Part shown: one piece after another, positions 35,808-44,659 of the stretch
Layout: each line of letters begins with the position of its first letter
How positions within the stretch are numbered: position 1 is the stretch's first letter
Origin: an uncultured Bacteroidales bacterium
GTDB lineage: Bacteria > Bacteroidota > Bacteroidia > Bacteroidales > Muribaculaceae
DNA: 56,546 nt
NCBI GenBank assembly: GCA_902768435.1
Contig: CACXLJ010000012.1
Coordinates: 1-56,546, forward strand
Direction: 5' to 3'
Made by a program: the position numbers and the translations under genes
Notes under the pieces: model-generated
Database searches by the model: none
The model's input: the letters and a program-made list of their open reading frames with translations, nothing else
Told to the model about the DNA's origin: nothing

Positions 35808-38800
35808 TTATTTTAAATTTGTTTTCCAGTAAACCACGGGCAGCATGGTCACCACCATGATGAGCGACCCGATGCCACCTGCAAATATTGTCACGCCCAC
35901 CGGCATCCAGAACGACGACTGCGCGATAATCATGGGAATCACGCCCACTGCCGTAGTAGCGGTGGTGAGGAAGATGGGCACCATGCGACGCTTGCCGGCT
36001 TCATAGGCAGCCTGTTTCACGGCCTTGTTGTAGCCCTCACGGTCCACATTCCAGTCGCCATGCTTGGCCACATATTTCGCGATGAGCTCATTGGCATGCT
36101 CAAAGATGAGAATCTCGTTGCGCATGATGATGCCCATGAGCGTGATGAGTCCAAAGATCGATGTCAATCCCAGCGCACGGTTCATCAGGCCCAGGCCTAT
36201 GAGCGAACCCGGCACCATCAGGCCCAGTGCCGAAATGCACACCAGCGTGATGCCGAATTTCTTGAAGTTGAACAGCAAGAAGAAGAACACGATGATCATG
36301 GCTATAATGATGCCCCATAGGATTTGAGGCAATGCTTCGTCGCCATACTCTATCTCGCCGCCCACCTCGCAGCGAACGCCCTGGGGCAGCTGTATCTCTT
36401 GCTGCATGATGCGGGCTATCTCCTTCTCGACGGGAGCCGTGTAGACACCTTGCACAAACTGTGCCGTAACGGTAATGCAACGCTCGCCACCACGGTGCTG
36501 AATGCGGCTCTCGCTCCACATGGGCGACACTTTAGCCACCTGTCGCAAAGGCACCGAACTGCTCTTGCTGCCAATGGCACCACTCAGCAAAGTACCAGGA
36601 GTCGACACGCCTATGTCCTGAATGCTCGAGAACGACAAGGGAGCGTCATCGCTCACCACGATGGGCACATCATGGTTGCCTTCCCACACTTGACCCACCT
36701 GCAGGTCGCTGGTGCTGGCGCCCAGTGTGAGCTGTGCCGTGGTTCTCGAGATGCCCAGTTGAGCCGAAGCCACCGGGTCAAGCTGCACCTTCACAATGGG
36801 ATGCGGCTGGAAGAAGTCGGTGTGCACCCACTCCAGTTCGGGCATGGTGCGCATGCGCTCCATCAGGCGCTCAGCCACCACATGCAGCGAGTCGAGATTG
36901 TCGCCATAGAAGCGGTATTCCAGTTCGTTCACCTCCAGGTAGTCTAATCGCTTGAACTTCACATAGGCATTGGGATAGGCCTCGCCCAAGAGGGGCTGAT
37001 ACTTCGCCAGCAGGTCGAGCGTGGCCTTGTTCGACTTGGTGTTGACAATGAATTGGGCATAGTTGTCGCCGGCAATCTGGGGCGCATAGGCGTCCATGAA
37101 TCGGGGCGAAGAGCACCCTATGAAACCGGTGATGCCCACCACGCGCTCGTCTTGCGACAGTGCCTGACGCACCGAGGCGGCAATCTGCTCGGTCTCGGCC
37201 AGTCCCTTGCCATCGGGCAAGAAGATTTCAACGGCAAACTGGTCACGGTCGGCATAGGGGAAAAGGCGTATCTTGAGCGTGGGCATAATGAGCGACGACA
37301 GCAATATGATCACAATGCCGCCCACAATGGTCACCCACGGCCGGTTGAAGGTGAACTTGAGCACTTTATTGTAAGTGGTCTGCACCCAGCGGGTGATGGC
37401 ATTGCCGCCTGTGGTCACCTTGTCGGGCTTGATGATGCGCACTTCCAGGAATGGAATTACTGTGACAGCAAGCAGCAACGACACCATGAGGTTGATGGTG
37501 ATGGTCCATGGGAAATCTTTGAGTGCATCCAGGAACACGCCCTTCATCGTCCACAGGAAGGGGAAGAATATCACGCAAATGCACAGCGTGGCAAGCATCA
37601 TGGGCATGAAATATTGCCGTGCCGACTCGATGGCGGCCTTCTTGGGTTCAAAACCTTTGCCCAAATACTCCAGATATCCGTCGATGACCACAATGCTGTT
37701 GTCCACTATCATTCCCAGCACCACAATGAGTGCCGCCAGTGTCACAATGTTCAGTTCAATGCCCACAAAGTACATGATGGCAACCGACACAAAGGTGCTC
37801 AACGGGATGGTGATGGCGGCCACAATGGCCGAGCGCAGCGGGAAGAGCACCATCATCACCAGAATGATGATGACCATGGCTATGATCAGGTCGCGCAAGA
37901 AGTCGCGCACACTCAGGCTCACCACCTTGGGTTTGTCGGCAATGCGGGTCACCTTCACATCGTCGGGCAGTTCATTTTGCCTGAATTCTTCCAGCACCTG
38001 GTCAATCTCCTCGCCATACTGCACCACATTGTTGCCGGGAGTCATCTCCATCGATAGCAACACACACGCATGGCCATCTTGCTCGATGCGGCTCGAATGG
38101 GGCGGATATTCACGCACCACACGGGCTATGTCGCGCACACGCACCACTTTGCCCGTAGCGGGGTCGGAGTAGATGATCTGGTTGGCTATCTCGTCTTCAC
38201 TGTTGCTCGTGGGTTCTACATAGATGGGTATCTGCTGCTCGTCGTTGCTGATGCTGCCGCTCAGCGTGGTGAGGCCCTGCGCCTGCAACTGGGTCACGAG
38301 CAACTGGTCGCCAATGCCATAGGCCTGAAGGCGCTGGCGATCGATATAGAGGGTGATCTGTTCCTTCTTCTCCCCGAAGGTCTTCACATTGGCAACCGAC
38401 GGGATGCGACGCAGTCGGTCGCTCAGGTCGTCGCTATACTGCTTCAGCTCGCGATAACTGCGCTGACCGCTCTCGATGGCGACGAGCAGGGCCGAAGTGT
38501 TGCCAAAGTCGTCGTTCACAACAACGGCGAGCACTCCCGAGGGCAGCTGGAGCTTGAAGTTGTTCAATCCATGCTTGATTTTGCTCCACACCTCGTCTTT
38601 GTTGTTCACATCATCGTTCAGTTTCACCATCACGATGCACATGCCATTCTGCGAGGTGGCTGTGGTCTTCTTGCGATTCACCTCGCCATAGGTGAACAGG
38701 TAGCGCTCCAGCGGGCGCGTCACCTGCGTTTCAACATCCTCGGCGGTAGCACCGGGATACACTGCCACCACCACACCCTGGCGTATGGTGACATGAGGGA

Positions 38801-38921
38801 ATTCATCCTTTGGCATCACATACATGCCATAGATGCCCAGCACAAACAGCACAACTATGATCAGCAGCGATATCGAGTAGTGCTCAAGTGGCCATTTCAG
38901 CCAATTCATTCTGTTTCTCAT
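35808..38921 (-). CDS. RND efflux permease, pump 2, with atypical proton-relay residues
   Basis: This protein of about 1037 residues starts at ATG 38921, just after the adaptor stop (a GTG at 38951 would overlap it). The N-terminal PKDEFPHVTIRQGVV segment and paired large periplasmic loops fit the AcrB superfamily. The TM4 motif reads MIVDNSIVVIDG (Asp-Asn) where HAE1 pumps have Asp-Asp, and the TM10 motif reads MRNEILIFEHA, with no lysine. The relay therefore differs from pump 1. Substrate is unknown. A divergent AraC regulator gene lies just upstream of the operon. Confidence 0.93.
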   Translation of the reverse strand: MRNRMNWLKWPLEHYSISLLIIVVLFVLGIYGMYVMPKDEFPHVTIRQGVVVAVYPGATAEDVETQVTRPLERYLFTYGEVNRKKTTATSQNGMCIVMVKLNDDVNNKDEVWSKIKHGLNNFKLQLPSGVLAVVVNDDFGNTSALLVAIESGQRSYRELKQYSDDLSDRLRRIPSVANVKTFGEKKEQITLYIDRQRLQAYGIGDQLLVTQLQAQGLTTLSGSISNDEQQIPIYVEPTSNSEDEIANQIIYSDPATGKVVRVRDIARVVREYPPHSSRIEQDGHACVLLSMEMTPGNNVVQYGEEIDQVLEEFRQNELPDDVKVTRIADKPKVVSLSVRDFLRDLIIAMVIIILVMMVLFPLRSAIVAAITIPLSTFVSVAIMYFVGIELNIVTLAALIVVLGMIVDNSIVVIDGYLEYLGKGFEPKKAAIESARQYFMPMMLATLCICVIFFPFLWTMKGVFLDALKDFPWTITINLMVSLLLAVTVIPFLEVRIIKPDKVTTGGNAITRWVQTTYNKVLKFTFNRPWVTIVGGIVIILLSSLIMPTLKIRLFPYADRDQFAVEIFLPDGKGLAETEQIAASVRQALSQDERVVGITGFIGCSSPRFMDAYAPQIAGDNYAQFIVNTKSNKATLDLLAKYQPLLGEAYPNAYVKFKRLDYLEVNELEYRFYGDNLDSLHVVAERLMERMRTMPELEWVHTDFFQPHPIVKVQLDPVASAQLGISRTTAQLTLGASTSDLQVGQVWEGNHDVPIVVSDDAPLSFSSIQDIGVSTPGTLLSGAIGSKSSSVPLRQVAKVSPMWSESRIQHRGGERCITVTAQFVQGVYTAPVEKEIARIMQQEIQLPQGVRCEVGGEIEYGDEALPQILWGIIIAMIIVFFFLLFNFKKFGITLVCISALGLMVPGSLIGLGLMNRALGLTSIFGLITLMGIIMRNEILIFEHANELIAKYVAKHGDWNVDREGYNKAVKQAAYEAGKRRMVPIFLTTATTAVGVIPMIIAQSSFWMPVGVTIFAGGIGSLIMVVTMLPVVYWKTNLK

Positions 38922-38925
38922 AGCC

Positions 38926-40029
38926 TCAATACACCACTTGGGTTCCTTCACTCAGTTTCTGATAACCTTCGGTAACGATGCGGCTGCCGGCGGCTATGCC
39001 ACTCGTCACGGCGATGAAATTGCCCATCATCGGGCCTACGGTCACCTGGGCGCGGTGTGCCTTGTTGCTGCCATCGACCACCCACACGAAGTTACCGCCA
39101 TCGGGGCCGCTCTGCACAGCCATCACAGGCACATACACGCTGGCTCGCGAACTTTGCTGCAAGCCGGGGAAACTCACCCTGGCCACCATGCCGGGCAACA
39201 GCTTGTGCTCGGGATTGGCCACATTGATGCGCACATCATAGGTGTGCGTCAGCACATCGCCCTGCACCCCCTTTTCGATGCGTCCGCCATGAAATCCTTT
39301 ATTGATGGCATCCACGGTAATGAGCGATGGAGTGCTGGGTCCCAGGTTCTTGAGTTCGGCTTCGGGGATCGACACTTTCACCTTCACGGTGCTGATGTCG
39401 AGAATGCTCACCACAGCCTGCGAGGGCAAGGCGGTCTCGCCCACATCGAGCTGCTTGCGGCCTACTACGCCGCTCACGGGCGCAATGAGACGCGTGTCGG
39501 CAACACTCTTGCGGGCAATTTGCTCGGCAGCTCGTGCCGAGTTCACGCCCGAGCGGGCCGTGTTCAATGCTGTCTCGGCCTGGCGGAGCCGTGTTTCCAC
39601 CTCCACCCATTTGATTTCGGGCAGCGAACCGTTGTCGTGCAATATCTTCATGCGGTCATAGGCATCCTTAGCCTGAGCATAGGTGTCCTCGGCCTGCTTC
39701 ACCATGTCGCGAGCCTGAATGGTCGATGCCTGGGCCATTGCCACACCGCTATTAGAACTCGACGCATCAACCTCGGCAAGCAGCTGGCCACGATGCACCA
39801 TCTGGCCTTCATGCACCAGCATGCGCCTGATTACACCCATTGTGGTGAAACTCACGGCGGTGGCTTCGCGCTCCTCCACCACGCCCACATAGGTCACACC
39901 CTGGTCGCCCGAGGCTACCGTTGCCACTGCCGTCTCTACTCTGATTGGTGATTTTTGTTGTTGGTCGTTTTTGTTGCCACAACTGGCTAAAACAAGAACT
40001 ATCAATAACAGAAAAGTAAATTTTTTCAT
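38926..40029 (-). CDS. RND efflux periplasmic adaptor lipoprotein, pump 2
   Basis: This 367-residue membrane-fusion protein has a lipobox VLASC (Cys ~17). Lipoyl halves lie near LVHEGQMVHRGQLLAEV and LIAPVSGVVGRKQLDVG, flanking a medium alpha-hairpin (TYAQAKDAYDRMKILHDNGSLPEIKW), then beta-barrel and membrane-proximal domains. It is the first gene of the MFP-RND-OMF operon. A minus-strand TAATTTTG (40051-40058) lies 21 bp before its start and may be the -7 box. Confidence 0.94.
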   Translation of the reverse strand: MKKFTFLLLIVLVLASCGNKNDQQQKSPIRVETAVATVASGDQGVTYVGVVEEREATAVSFTTMGVIRRMLVHEGQMVHRGQLLAEVDASSSNSGVAMAQASTIQARDMVKQAEDTYAQAKDAYDRMKILHDNGSLPEIKWVEVETRLRQAETALNTARSGVNSARAAEQIARKSVADTRLIAPVSGVVGRKQLDVGETALPSQAVVSILDISTVKVKVSIPEAELKNLGPSTPSLITVDAINKGFHGGRIEKGVQGDVLTHTYDVRINVANPEHKLLPGMVARVSFPGLQQSSRASVYVPVMAVQSGPDGGNFVWVVDGSNKAHRAQVTVGPMMGNFIAVTSGIAAGSRIVTEGYQKLSEGTQVVY

Positions 40030-40050
40030 TGTCTAATATGATTTTTGGTG

Positions 40051-40058
40051 CAAAATTA
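40051..40058 (-). promoter_or_regulatory. Candidate -7 box of efflux operon 2
   Basis: On the minus strand TAATTTTG lies 22 bp before ATG 40029, which would give a very short leader. No spaced TTG was found. Confidence 0.45.
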
Positions 40059-40177
40059 AACAAAATGCACCCTTTTAGAGTATATTATATATCTTTATAT
40101 ATGTTGTTTTTGTCTGTATTTTTACATTTAGAACAAAATCTCATACAAATCGCACATTCATTACCGCCAACTTTTCG

Positions 40178-40185
40178 TATTTTTG
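40178..40185 (+). promoter_or_regulatory. Candidate -7 box of the AraC gene
   Basis: TATTTTTG fits the consensus and is 20 bp before ATG 40206. No TTG is seen at -33, so the upstream element is weak. It favours the 40206 start over the longer in-frame extension. Confidence 0.5.
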
Positions 40186-40205
40186 CAGAAACATTCGTCA
40201 CGCTC

Positions 40206-41090
40206 ATGATTCATCAAGAAGAAATATCGCTCAAGTCGCTCACCGAGCACGAAGGCATACAAATCAGCTACTCCGACAACGACATTGCACTGGTCGACAG
40301 CATCCAGAAGTTTGCCGAGTTGAATGCAGCCCACATCGCCATGAATGCCATCGTGTTTTGCACCAATGGCATCGTAAAGGCTAACATGGGCAGCAAGGTT
40401 ATGGAACTGCGCAAAAACCAGATTTCAGTCGTACCGCAAAATGTGATCATCACCGACATCATGGTCAGCCCCGACTTCGACATAAAAGCGCTGTTCTTCA
40501 CGGGCGAGATTCTGCACAATTCGCTGCTCGAGAAAATGAGCCTCTGGAACGATTTCATGTATGTTCAGCGGCAGCACATTATCACCTTAGAAGACGATGA
40601 GTTCCTCTTCTACACCAGTTTCTTCGACATGCTCTCGTCGGCCATCAAGCGACAGCAGGACAACCCCTATAGCGCCGAAGTGATTCGCGCCCTGTTGAGG
40701 GCGGCTATCCTGGCCCTGTGTGGAGGAATGAAGCAACTCAATCATGCCAATGACAACGGCGGCGTGGCACCGTCGGCCAACTCACACTTCCAGCGATTCC
40801 TGAACCTGCTGCACAACAGCAAGGTGAAATACCAGCCTGTCGAGGCCTATGCGAGCGAACTCTGCATTTCGCCCAAGTACCTCACCGCCATTTGCAAGAA
40901 ACACTCGGGCAAAACGGCGACCGACTGGATTCGAGAACAGGTGCTGGAGGAGATTCGCTACTACCTGAAGCAAACCGACCTGAGCATCAAGCAGGTGTGC
41001 GACCGCATCGGATTCTCCAACCCCTCCTTCTTCGGCAAATATGTCAGGCAGCACCTGGGCATGACCCCCATCGAGTTCCGCAACTCCTAA
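40206..41090 (+). CDS. AraC family transcriptional regulator
   Basis: This 294-residue protein starts at ATG 40206; the frame extends upstream over the probable promoter and was cut. An N-terminal cupin-like sensing region (about residues 1-170) precedes a C-terminal AraC HTH domain (about 205-290) with the two HTH helices in AYASELCISPKYLTAICKKHSG and IKQVCDRIGFSNPSFFGKYVRQHLGMTPIEFR. It is divergent from the efflux operon and is the obvious candidate to control it in response to a pump substrate; this link is inferred from position only. Confidence 0.9.
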   Translation: MIHQEEISLKSLTEHEGIQISYSDNDIALVDSIQKFAELNAAHIAMNAIVFCTNGIVKANMGSKVMELRKNQISVVPQNVIITDIMVSPDFDIKALFFTGEILHNSLLEKMSLWNDFMYVQRQHIITLEDDEFLFYTSFFDMLSSAIKRQQDNPYSAEVIRALLRAAILALCGGMKQLNHANDNGGVAPSANSHFQRFLNLLHNSKVKYQPVEAYASELCISPKYLTAICKKHSGKTATDWIREQVLEEIRYYLKQTDLSIKQVCDRIGFSNPSFFGKYVRQHLGMTPIEFRNS

Positions 41091-41161
41091 CCCCCACCCT
41101 TCATCTGAGCGATTTTGATAAAAAAAACGGTTGTTTTTAACCTATTATGAAAATTTACTTG

Positions 41162-41169
41162 TAATTTTG
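41162..41169 (+). promoter_or_regulatory. -7 box of the RNase P RNA gene
   Basis: TAATTTTG ends 13 bp before the first paired base of P1, at the right distance for transcription starting just before the RNA. Confidence 0.65.
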
Positions 41170-41182
41170 CGGCACTAAAACC

Positions 41183-41573
41183 GAATTGCAGCAGAACGGC
41201 TTGTCGCTCGTGAAGGTGCTTGCACCCGACCGAGAGGAAAGTCCGGGCAACACAGAGCATCACATTTCTTAACGGGAAGCCGGGGGTGACCTCGGGGTTA
41301 AGGTGACAGAGAATAACCGCCACAGTGCGACGCGTCGCACCGCGGCAAGGGTGAAAAGGCGAGGTAAGAGCTCACCGGGCGCCACGGCGACATGGCGTGC
41401 CGCACCACCTGTGAGTTGCAAGGTCAAGTATACCGGCATCTAAGGGCTGCTCGTCCATTGCCGGGGGGTAGACTGCTATACCGCACCAGCAATGTTGCGG
41501 ACAGATAAATGACAGGCATCTGCGGAAATTTGCCCGCAGACACATAACCCGGCTTATAGTTCTGCTGCATTCT
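41183..41573 (+). ncRNA. rnpB: RNase P RNA (bacterial type A-like)
   Basis: This is the catalytic RNA of RNase P, which matures tRNA 5' ends. The ends pair as helix P1 (GAATTGCAGCAGAAC at 41183 with GTTCTGCTGCATTC at 41559). The universally conserved GAGGAAAGTCCGGGCA lies at about 41232, AGGGTGAAAAGGCGAGGTAAGAGCTCACCGG in the P10-P12 region near 41348, and the ACAGATAAATGACAGG plus ACATAACCCGGCTTATA core near the 3' end. A T-run follows at 41574. The gene sits between araC and the BrkB gene. Exact ends are estimated to a few bases. Confidence 0.96.
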
Positions 41574-41625
41574 TTTTTGCTACTACGGGGCTTTGCCCTT
41601 CACCATAATAACAAGACTACAAACT

Positions 41626-42969
41626 ATGAACATTTTCCGCACCATAGCCTACCGTGCCATCAAGCTCCAGCGCAAGTGCCAGCGAGCCGTGCGCTACTGC
41701 AGCACCAGCGTGTGGCAGGAAGAGAAAAAGAGCTGGTGGGTGAATGTCATCAAGACGCTCAATCTCACCGTGCGTTCGTTCACCAACAAGCAACTGCAAC
41801 AGCGTGCCGGGTCGCTCACCTATCACACCGTGCTCGCCGTTGTTCCCGGCCTCGCCATGCTATTCGCCATTGGCCGCGGTTTCGGGTTCCAGAACCTGCT
41901 GCAAAGCGAACTTTTCAAGTTCTTCCCCGCTCAGCAAGAGGCGCTTAAAGAGGCTTTCACCTTTGTCGACGGTTATCTGTCGCAGACTTCGCAAGGCCTG
42001 TTTGTGGGCATTGGCATCGTGGTGTTGCTGTGGACGCTCATCTCGCTGATGGGCAATGTGGAAGATGCCTTCAACTATGTGTGGAATGTGCGCAAGGGAC
42101 GCAACTTCTACCGCAAAATCACCGTCTACACCACCCTATTCGTGCTGCTCCCCATCCTCATGATCTGCTCGGCAGGTATCTCCATTTTCATGTCAAATGC
42201 AGTGCAGGAATCAGTGCGACTCGACTTCCTCTCGCCCTTCCTGCTCAAGCTGCTCGACTATACCCCACTGTTCATCTCGTGGCTCATCTTCACTGCGGCT
42301 TTCTGGCTCATCCCCAACACCAAGGTGAAATTCAAGTATGCCCTGATTTCGGGCTTCGTCTGCGGTACGGCCTTCTACCTGCTCCAATGGCTCTTCGTGA
42401 GCGGACAAATCTATGTTGCCAAGTACAACGCCATCTACGGCAGCTTCGCATTCCTGCCCTTGCTGCTGCTCTGGATCTACCTCTCGTGGATGATTGCCAT
42501 GATTGGCGTGGGACTCACCTACTCTATGCAGAACTATGTGAACTACAGCTACCACGACGACATCAAGCACATTTCGGGCAACTACCTCGACGATGTGACC
42601 CTCGTCACCTTGGCCGTCATTGTCAACCGATTCCAGAATAAGCAGCAACCCTGCAGCGCCAACATGCTCACACGGTTCTATAATATGCCTGCCGAACTCA
42701 CTGCCAAGGTGCTGAATCGCCTCAAGGACGCCAAACTCATATCGGTGCTCCAGAGCGAGGAAGACGACGACCGTTTCCAGCCTGCGTTCAACATCGACGA
42801 AATGACCGTCAACAGCGTGCGCAAGGCACTCGACTCGACCGGCAAGTCGCACTTTGCCAAGAAGGTCGACACCCGCTTTGCCCACGCCATCGAGCAGCTC
42901 CACCAGCTCCACCAGCAGCAGGCCCTCGCCGGCGACCTCCTCGTCAAGGACCTCCTCCCCAACGAGTAA
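41626..42969 (+). CDS. YihY/BrkB family integral membrane protein
   Basis: This 447-residue protein starts at ATG 41626. The membrane part (about residues 40-310) has the family pattern LTYHTVLAVVPGLAMLF, a helix pair around GLFVGIGIVVLLWTLISLMG, and the conserved VEDAFNYVWNVRKGRNFYRKI loop. The C-terminal ~120 residues form a soluble helical domain resembling a winged helix (LVTLAVIVNRFQNKQQPCSANML...). The old name 'RNase BN' for this family is wrong; function is unclear, with suggested roles in membrane or envelope stress. A terminator follows. Confidence 0.88.
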   Translation: MNIFRTIAYRAIKLQRKCQRAVRYCSTSVWQEEKKSWWVNVIKTLNLTVRSFTNKQLQQRAGSLTYHTVLAVVPGLAMLFAIGRGFGFQNLLQSELFKFFPAQQEALKEAFTFVDGYLSQTSQGLFVGIGIVVLLWTLISLMGNVEDAFNYVWNVRKGRNFYRKITVYTTLFVLLPILMICSAGISIFMSNAVQESVRLDFLSPFLLKLLDYTPLFISWLIFTAAFWLIPNTKVKFKYALISGFVCGTAFYLLQWLFVSGQIYVAKYNAIYGSFAFLPLLLLWIYLSWMIAMIGVGLTYSMQNYVNYSYHDDIKHISGNYLDDVTLVTLAVIVNRFQNKQQPCSANMLTRFYNMPAELTAKVLNRLKDAKLISVLQSEEDDDRFQPAFNIDEMTVNSVRKALDSTGKSHFAKKVDTRFAHAIEQLHQLHQQQALAGDLLVKDLLPNE

Positions 42970-42990
42970 AATCTTTCAGCATAAATAAAC

Positions 42991-43026
42991 AAGAGGATGC
43001 GCCACCAGGCACATCCTCTTTGTCAT
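42991..43026. terminator. Bidirectional terminator between BrkB and flavodoxin
   Basis: A perfect 9-bp stem AAGAGGATG / CATCCTCTT with an inner GCC/GGC pair is flanked by T-rich sequence to the right and A-rich sequence to the left. Confidence 0.85.
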
Positions 43027-43044
43027 TTCTTATTGTTGCAACTA

Positions 43045-43629
43045 TTACTTGTTGCTGTCGACCCACTTCTGGAGGTCGGTGGCAGTGGCGTTGTTCAGCA
43101 ACTTGCCATCTTTCCAGTTCACATCGGGATAAGCAGCCTTGAGATCCTTGCAAGCCTGTTCGATGGTGCTGCCGCCGCTGGTAGCAAACGGTATCACGGT
43201 CTTGCCTTTGAAATCATAACTCTCCATGAATGTGTTGATGATAGTGGGAGCGGTATACCACCAAATGGGGAAGCCCACATAAATCACATCATAGTCGGCC
43301 ATGTTTTCCAGTTTGTCGGTAATGGCTGGACGCGAATTCTTGTCGGCCATCTCCACCGAACTGCGGCTCTGCTTGTTGTGCCAGTCGAGGTCGGCATCGG
43401 TATAGCGTTTTTCTGGAGTAATTTCGTGCAGGTCGGCTCCTGCCACTTCGGCAAGTTTCTGAGCTACGCCCTTGGTCACGCCCGAAGCCGAAAAATAGGC
43501 TACTAATGTTTTCATCTCTTTAGGATTTTGTGCGTTGTTACTACTGCTGGTTTGTTCACTCTGTTTTTGGGTGCATGCTCCCAGGCTGATGGCAGCCAGA
43601 GCCATAATTGCTACAAATAAGTGTTTCAT
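43045..43629 (-). CDS. Exported flavodoxin-like lipoprotein
   Basis: This 194-residue protein has a signal peptide plus lipobox SLGAC (Cys ~19), then a Ser/Gln/Asn linker and a complete flavodoxin domain starting at about residue 40. The phosphate loop [10 protein letters not shown] aligns with the FMN-binding SxTG..T loop. The flavin-ring loops appear as FPIWWYTAP and FATSGGST, typical of flavodoxin_4/IacB-like proteins. An FMN electron carrier would be expected in the periplasm or at the outer membrane, which is not the usual site for flavodoxin. The redox partner is not identified. Confidence 0.85.
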   Translation of the reverse strand: MKHLFVAIMALAAISLGACTQKQSEQTSSSNNAQNPKEMKTLVAYFSASGVTKGVAQKLAEVAGADLHEITPEKRYTDADLDWHNKQSRSSVEMADKNSRPAITDKLENMADYDVIYVGFPIWWYTAPTIINTFMESYDFKGKTVIPFATSGGSTIEQACKDLKAAYPDVNWKDGKLLNNATATDLQKWVDSNK

Positions 43630-43690
43630 CTTCTTTTGTTTTTGAATTTGTTTATATTATTAATAATTTATTTTTTTCATGTTACTTAAT

Positions 43691-43762
43691 TACTCGATTG
43701 TTCGATTGTTTGAGTATTCGATTACTCGAATACTCGAATGCTCGAACACTCGAACACTCGAT
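43691..43762. repeat. Octamer tandem array 3 (9 units, TAYTCGAW)
   Basis: Nine successive 8-bp units in perfect register (TACTCGAT, TGTTCGAT, TGTTTGAG, TATTCGAT, TACTCGAA, TACTCGAA, TGCTCGAA, CACTCGAA, CACTCGAT) sit 8 bp beyond the 3' end of the four-helix-bundle gene. The plus-strand orientation is opposite to array 4. Confidence 0.92.
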
Positions 43763-43769
43763 TTTCTCA

Positions 43770-44516
43770 TCAGGTGTCACGCGTACCCTGACATTCAGGG
43801 TATCCAGAACAACCCCAAAACTGCTGTCCAGCTTTAGAACCACGTTTGATTGTGCGCCTTATCATAGGTTTGCCACAAATGGGGCACAATGGCGCACCCT
43901 GCTCTACCGACTGCAACATTTGTGCGGTTAACCGCTCCTTGCTGAGCCCCTCAGTAAAGCCTCCTGATTCTTTGAATTCGTCGAGCTGCCGCGAAATCAT
44001 TTTCTGCAACATGGTTATGTTGCGGTTAATGAGTTGTTTTATGGAATTAACGCACACCATTATATTGTCACTTTCAACCCATGGTGAGAAGCGTCGACGT
44101 TGTGCTTGAATATGCAGCCACGCGTCTCGCTCAATATCAGTTCCATAATTGGGCCGTTCTAGTTGAAGGTTTCTAAAGGCAAGGTAATTTTCACTATCCA
44201 TTGCCCACGGCTCAATGTTATAGGTGAGTGAAAATGCCATAAAGTCGCTGAGCAATTCGCTCAATGTGGCTCTTGCCACATCGGTAAGACGCATTTCTGT
44301 TTCACGGCTGGTCTGCCTGCGTGAACTTCCCTCGGCTATGTTGGCGGGGGCGCTACGGGCTGCCATAACCATCTGGTCATATAGGCGACCACCAGGATCA
44401 TTGTCTTTGTTTAGATATCGTTGGCAAAAACTAATGGTCGCCTGGTGAATGATATGCGACATTACCCATGCATCCAAATAGTAGTAGCCTTTGATTGATT
44501 TTATTTCGACAGGCAT
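43770..44516 (-). CDS. Four-helix-bundle suffix-domain protein with topoisomerase-type zinc ribbon
   Basis: This 248-residue protein has an N-terminal ~170 residues of four-helix-bundle type (DQMVMAARSAPANIAEGSSR is the typical S23/Avd-like helix 2), followed by a suffix region and a C-terminal C4 zinc ribbon (CPICGKPM... WGCSGYPEC, about residues 212-246) like the repeats at the C-terminus of topoisomerase I. Relatives of the helical domain are encoded in 23S rRNA intervening sequences and as Avd proteins of diversity-generating retroelements, where they bind nucleic acid. No reverse transcriptase is present here. The gene is bracketed by octamer arrays 3 and 4 in inverted orientation, 7 bp and 13 bp away. 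Confidence 0.88.
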   Translation of the reverse strand: MPVEIKSIKGYYYLDAWVMSHIIHQATISFCQRYLNKDNDPGGRLYDQMVMAARSAPANIAEGSSRRQTSRETEMRLTDVARATLSELLSDFMAFSLTYNIEPWAMDSENYLAFRNLQLERPNYGTDIERDAWLHIQAQRRRFSPWVESDNIMVCVNSIKQLINRNITMLQKMISRQLDEFKESGGFTEGLSKERLTAQMLQSVEQGAPLCPICGKPMIRRTIKRGSKAGQQFWGCSGYPECQGTRDT

Positions 44517-44529
44517 CTTATTAAGTTTT

Positions 44530-44612
44530 GTTTCGAATATTCGAATAATCGAGAATTCGAATAATCGAGATTTTATTGATTCGAGATTTTATTGATTCGA
44601 GATTTTATTGAT
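44530..44612. repeat. Octamer tandem array 4, inverted relative to array 3
   Basis: Ten or so 8-bp units in register, best matching TAYTCGAW when read on the minus strand. The distal part has become three exact 16-bp copies of TCGAGATTTTATTGAT (44565, 44581, 44597). It ends at a G7 homopolymer (44614-44620) and would lie in the 5' leader of the four-helix gene. Confidence 0.88.
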
Positions 44613-44642
44613 TGGGGGGGATAATTGGTAGTTTCGTTATTT

Positions 44643-44650
44643 CAAAATTA
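44643..44650 (-). promoter_or_regulatory. Candidate -7 box for the four-helix gene
   Basis: On the minus strand TAATTTTG lies between the folC stop (44660) and the C7 tract. If used, the transcript would carry the whole repeat array 4 in its 5' leader. No good TTG at -33. Confidence 0.4.
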
Positions 44651-44659
44651 CAGTTCATG

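Noticed and set aside
41087..41323. Small minus-strand open frame inside the RNase P RNA region
   Set aside because: The region is explained by the conserved rnpB core sequence and its paired ends.
43770..44516. Diversity-generating retroelement
   Set aside because: The four-helix protein resembles Avd only at fold level; there is no reverse transcriptase or template/variable repeat pair in the window.
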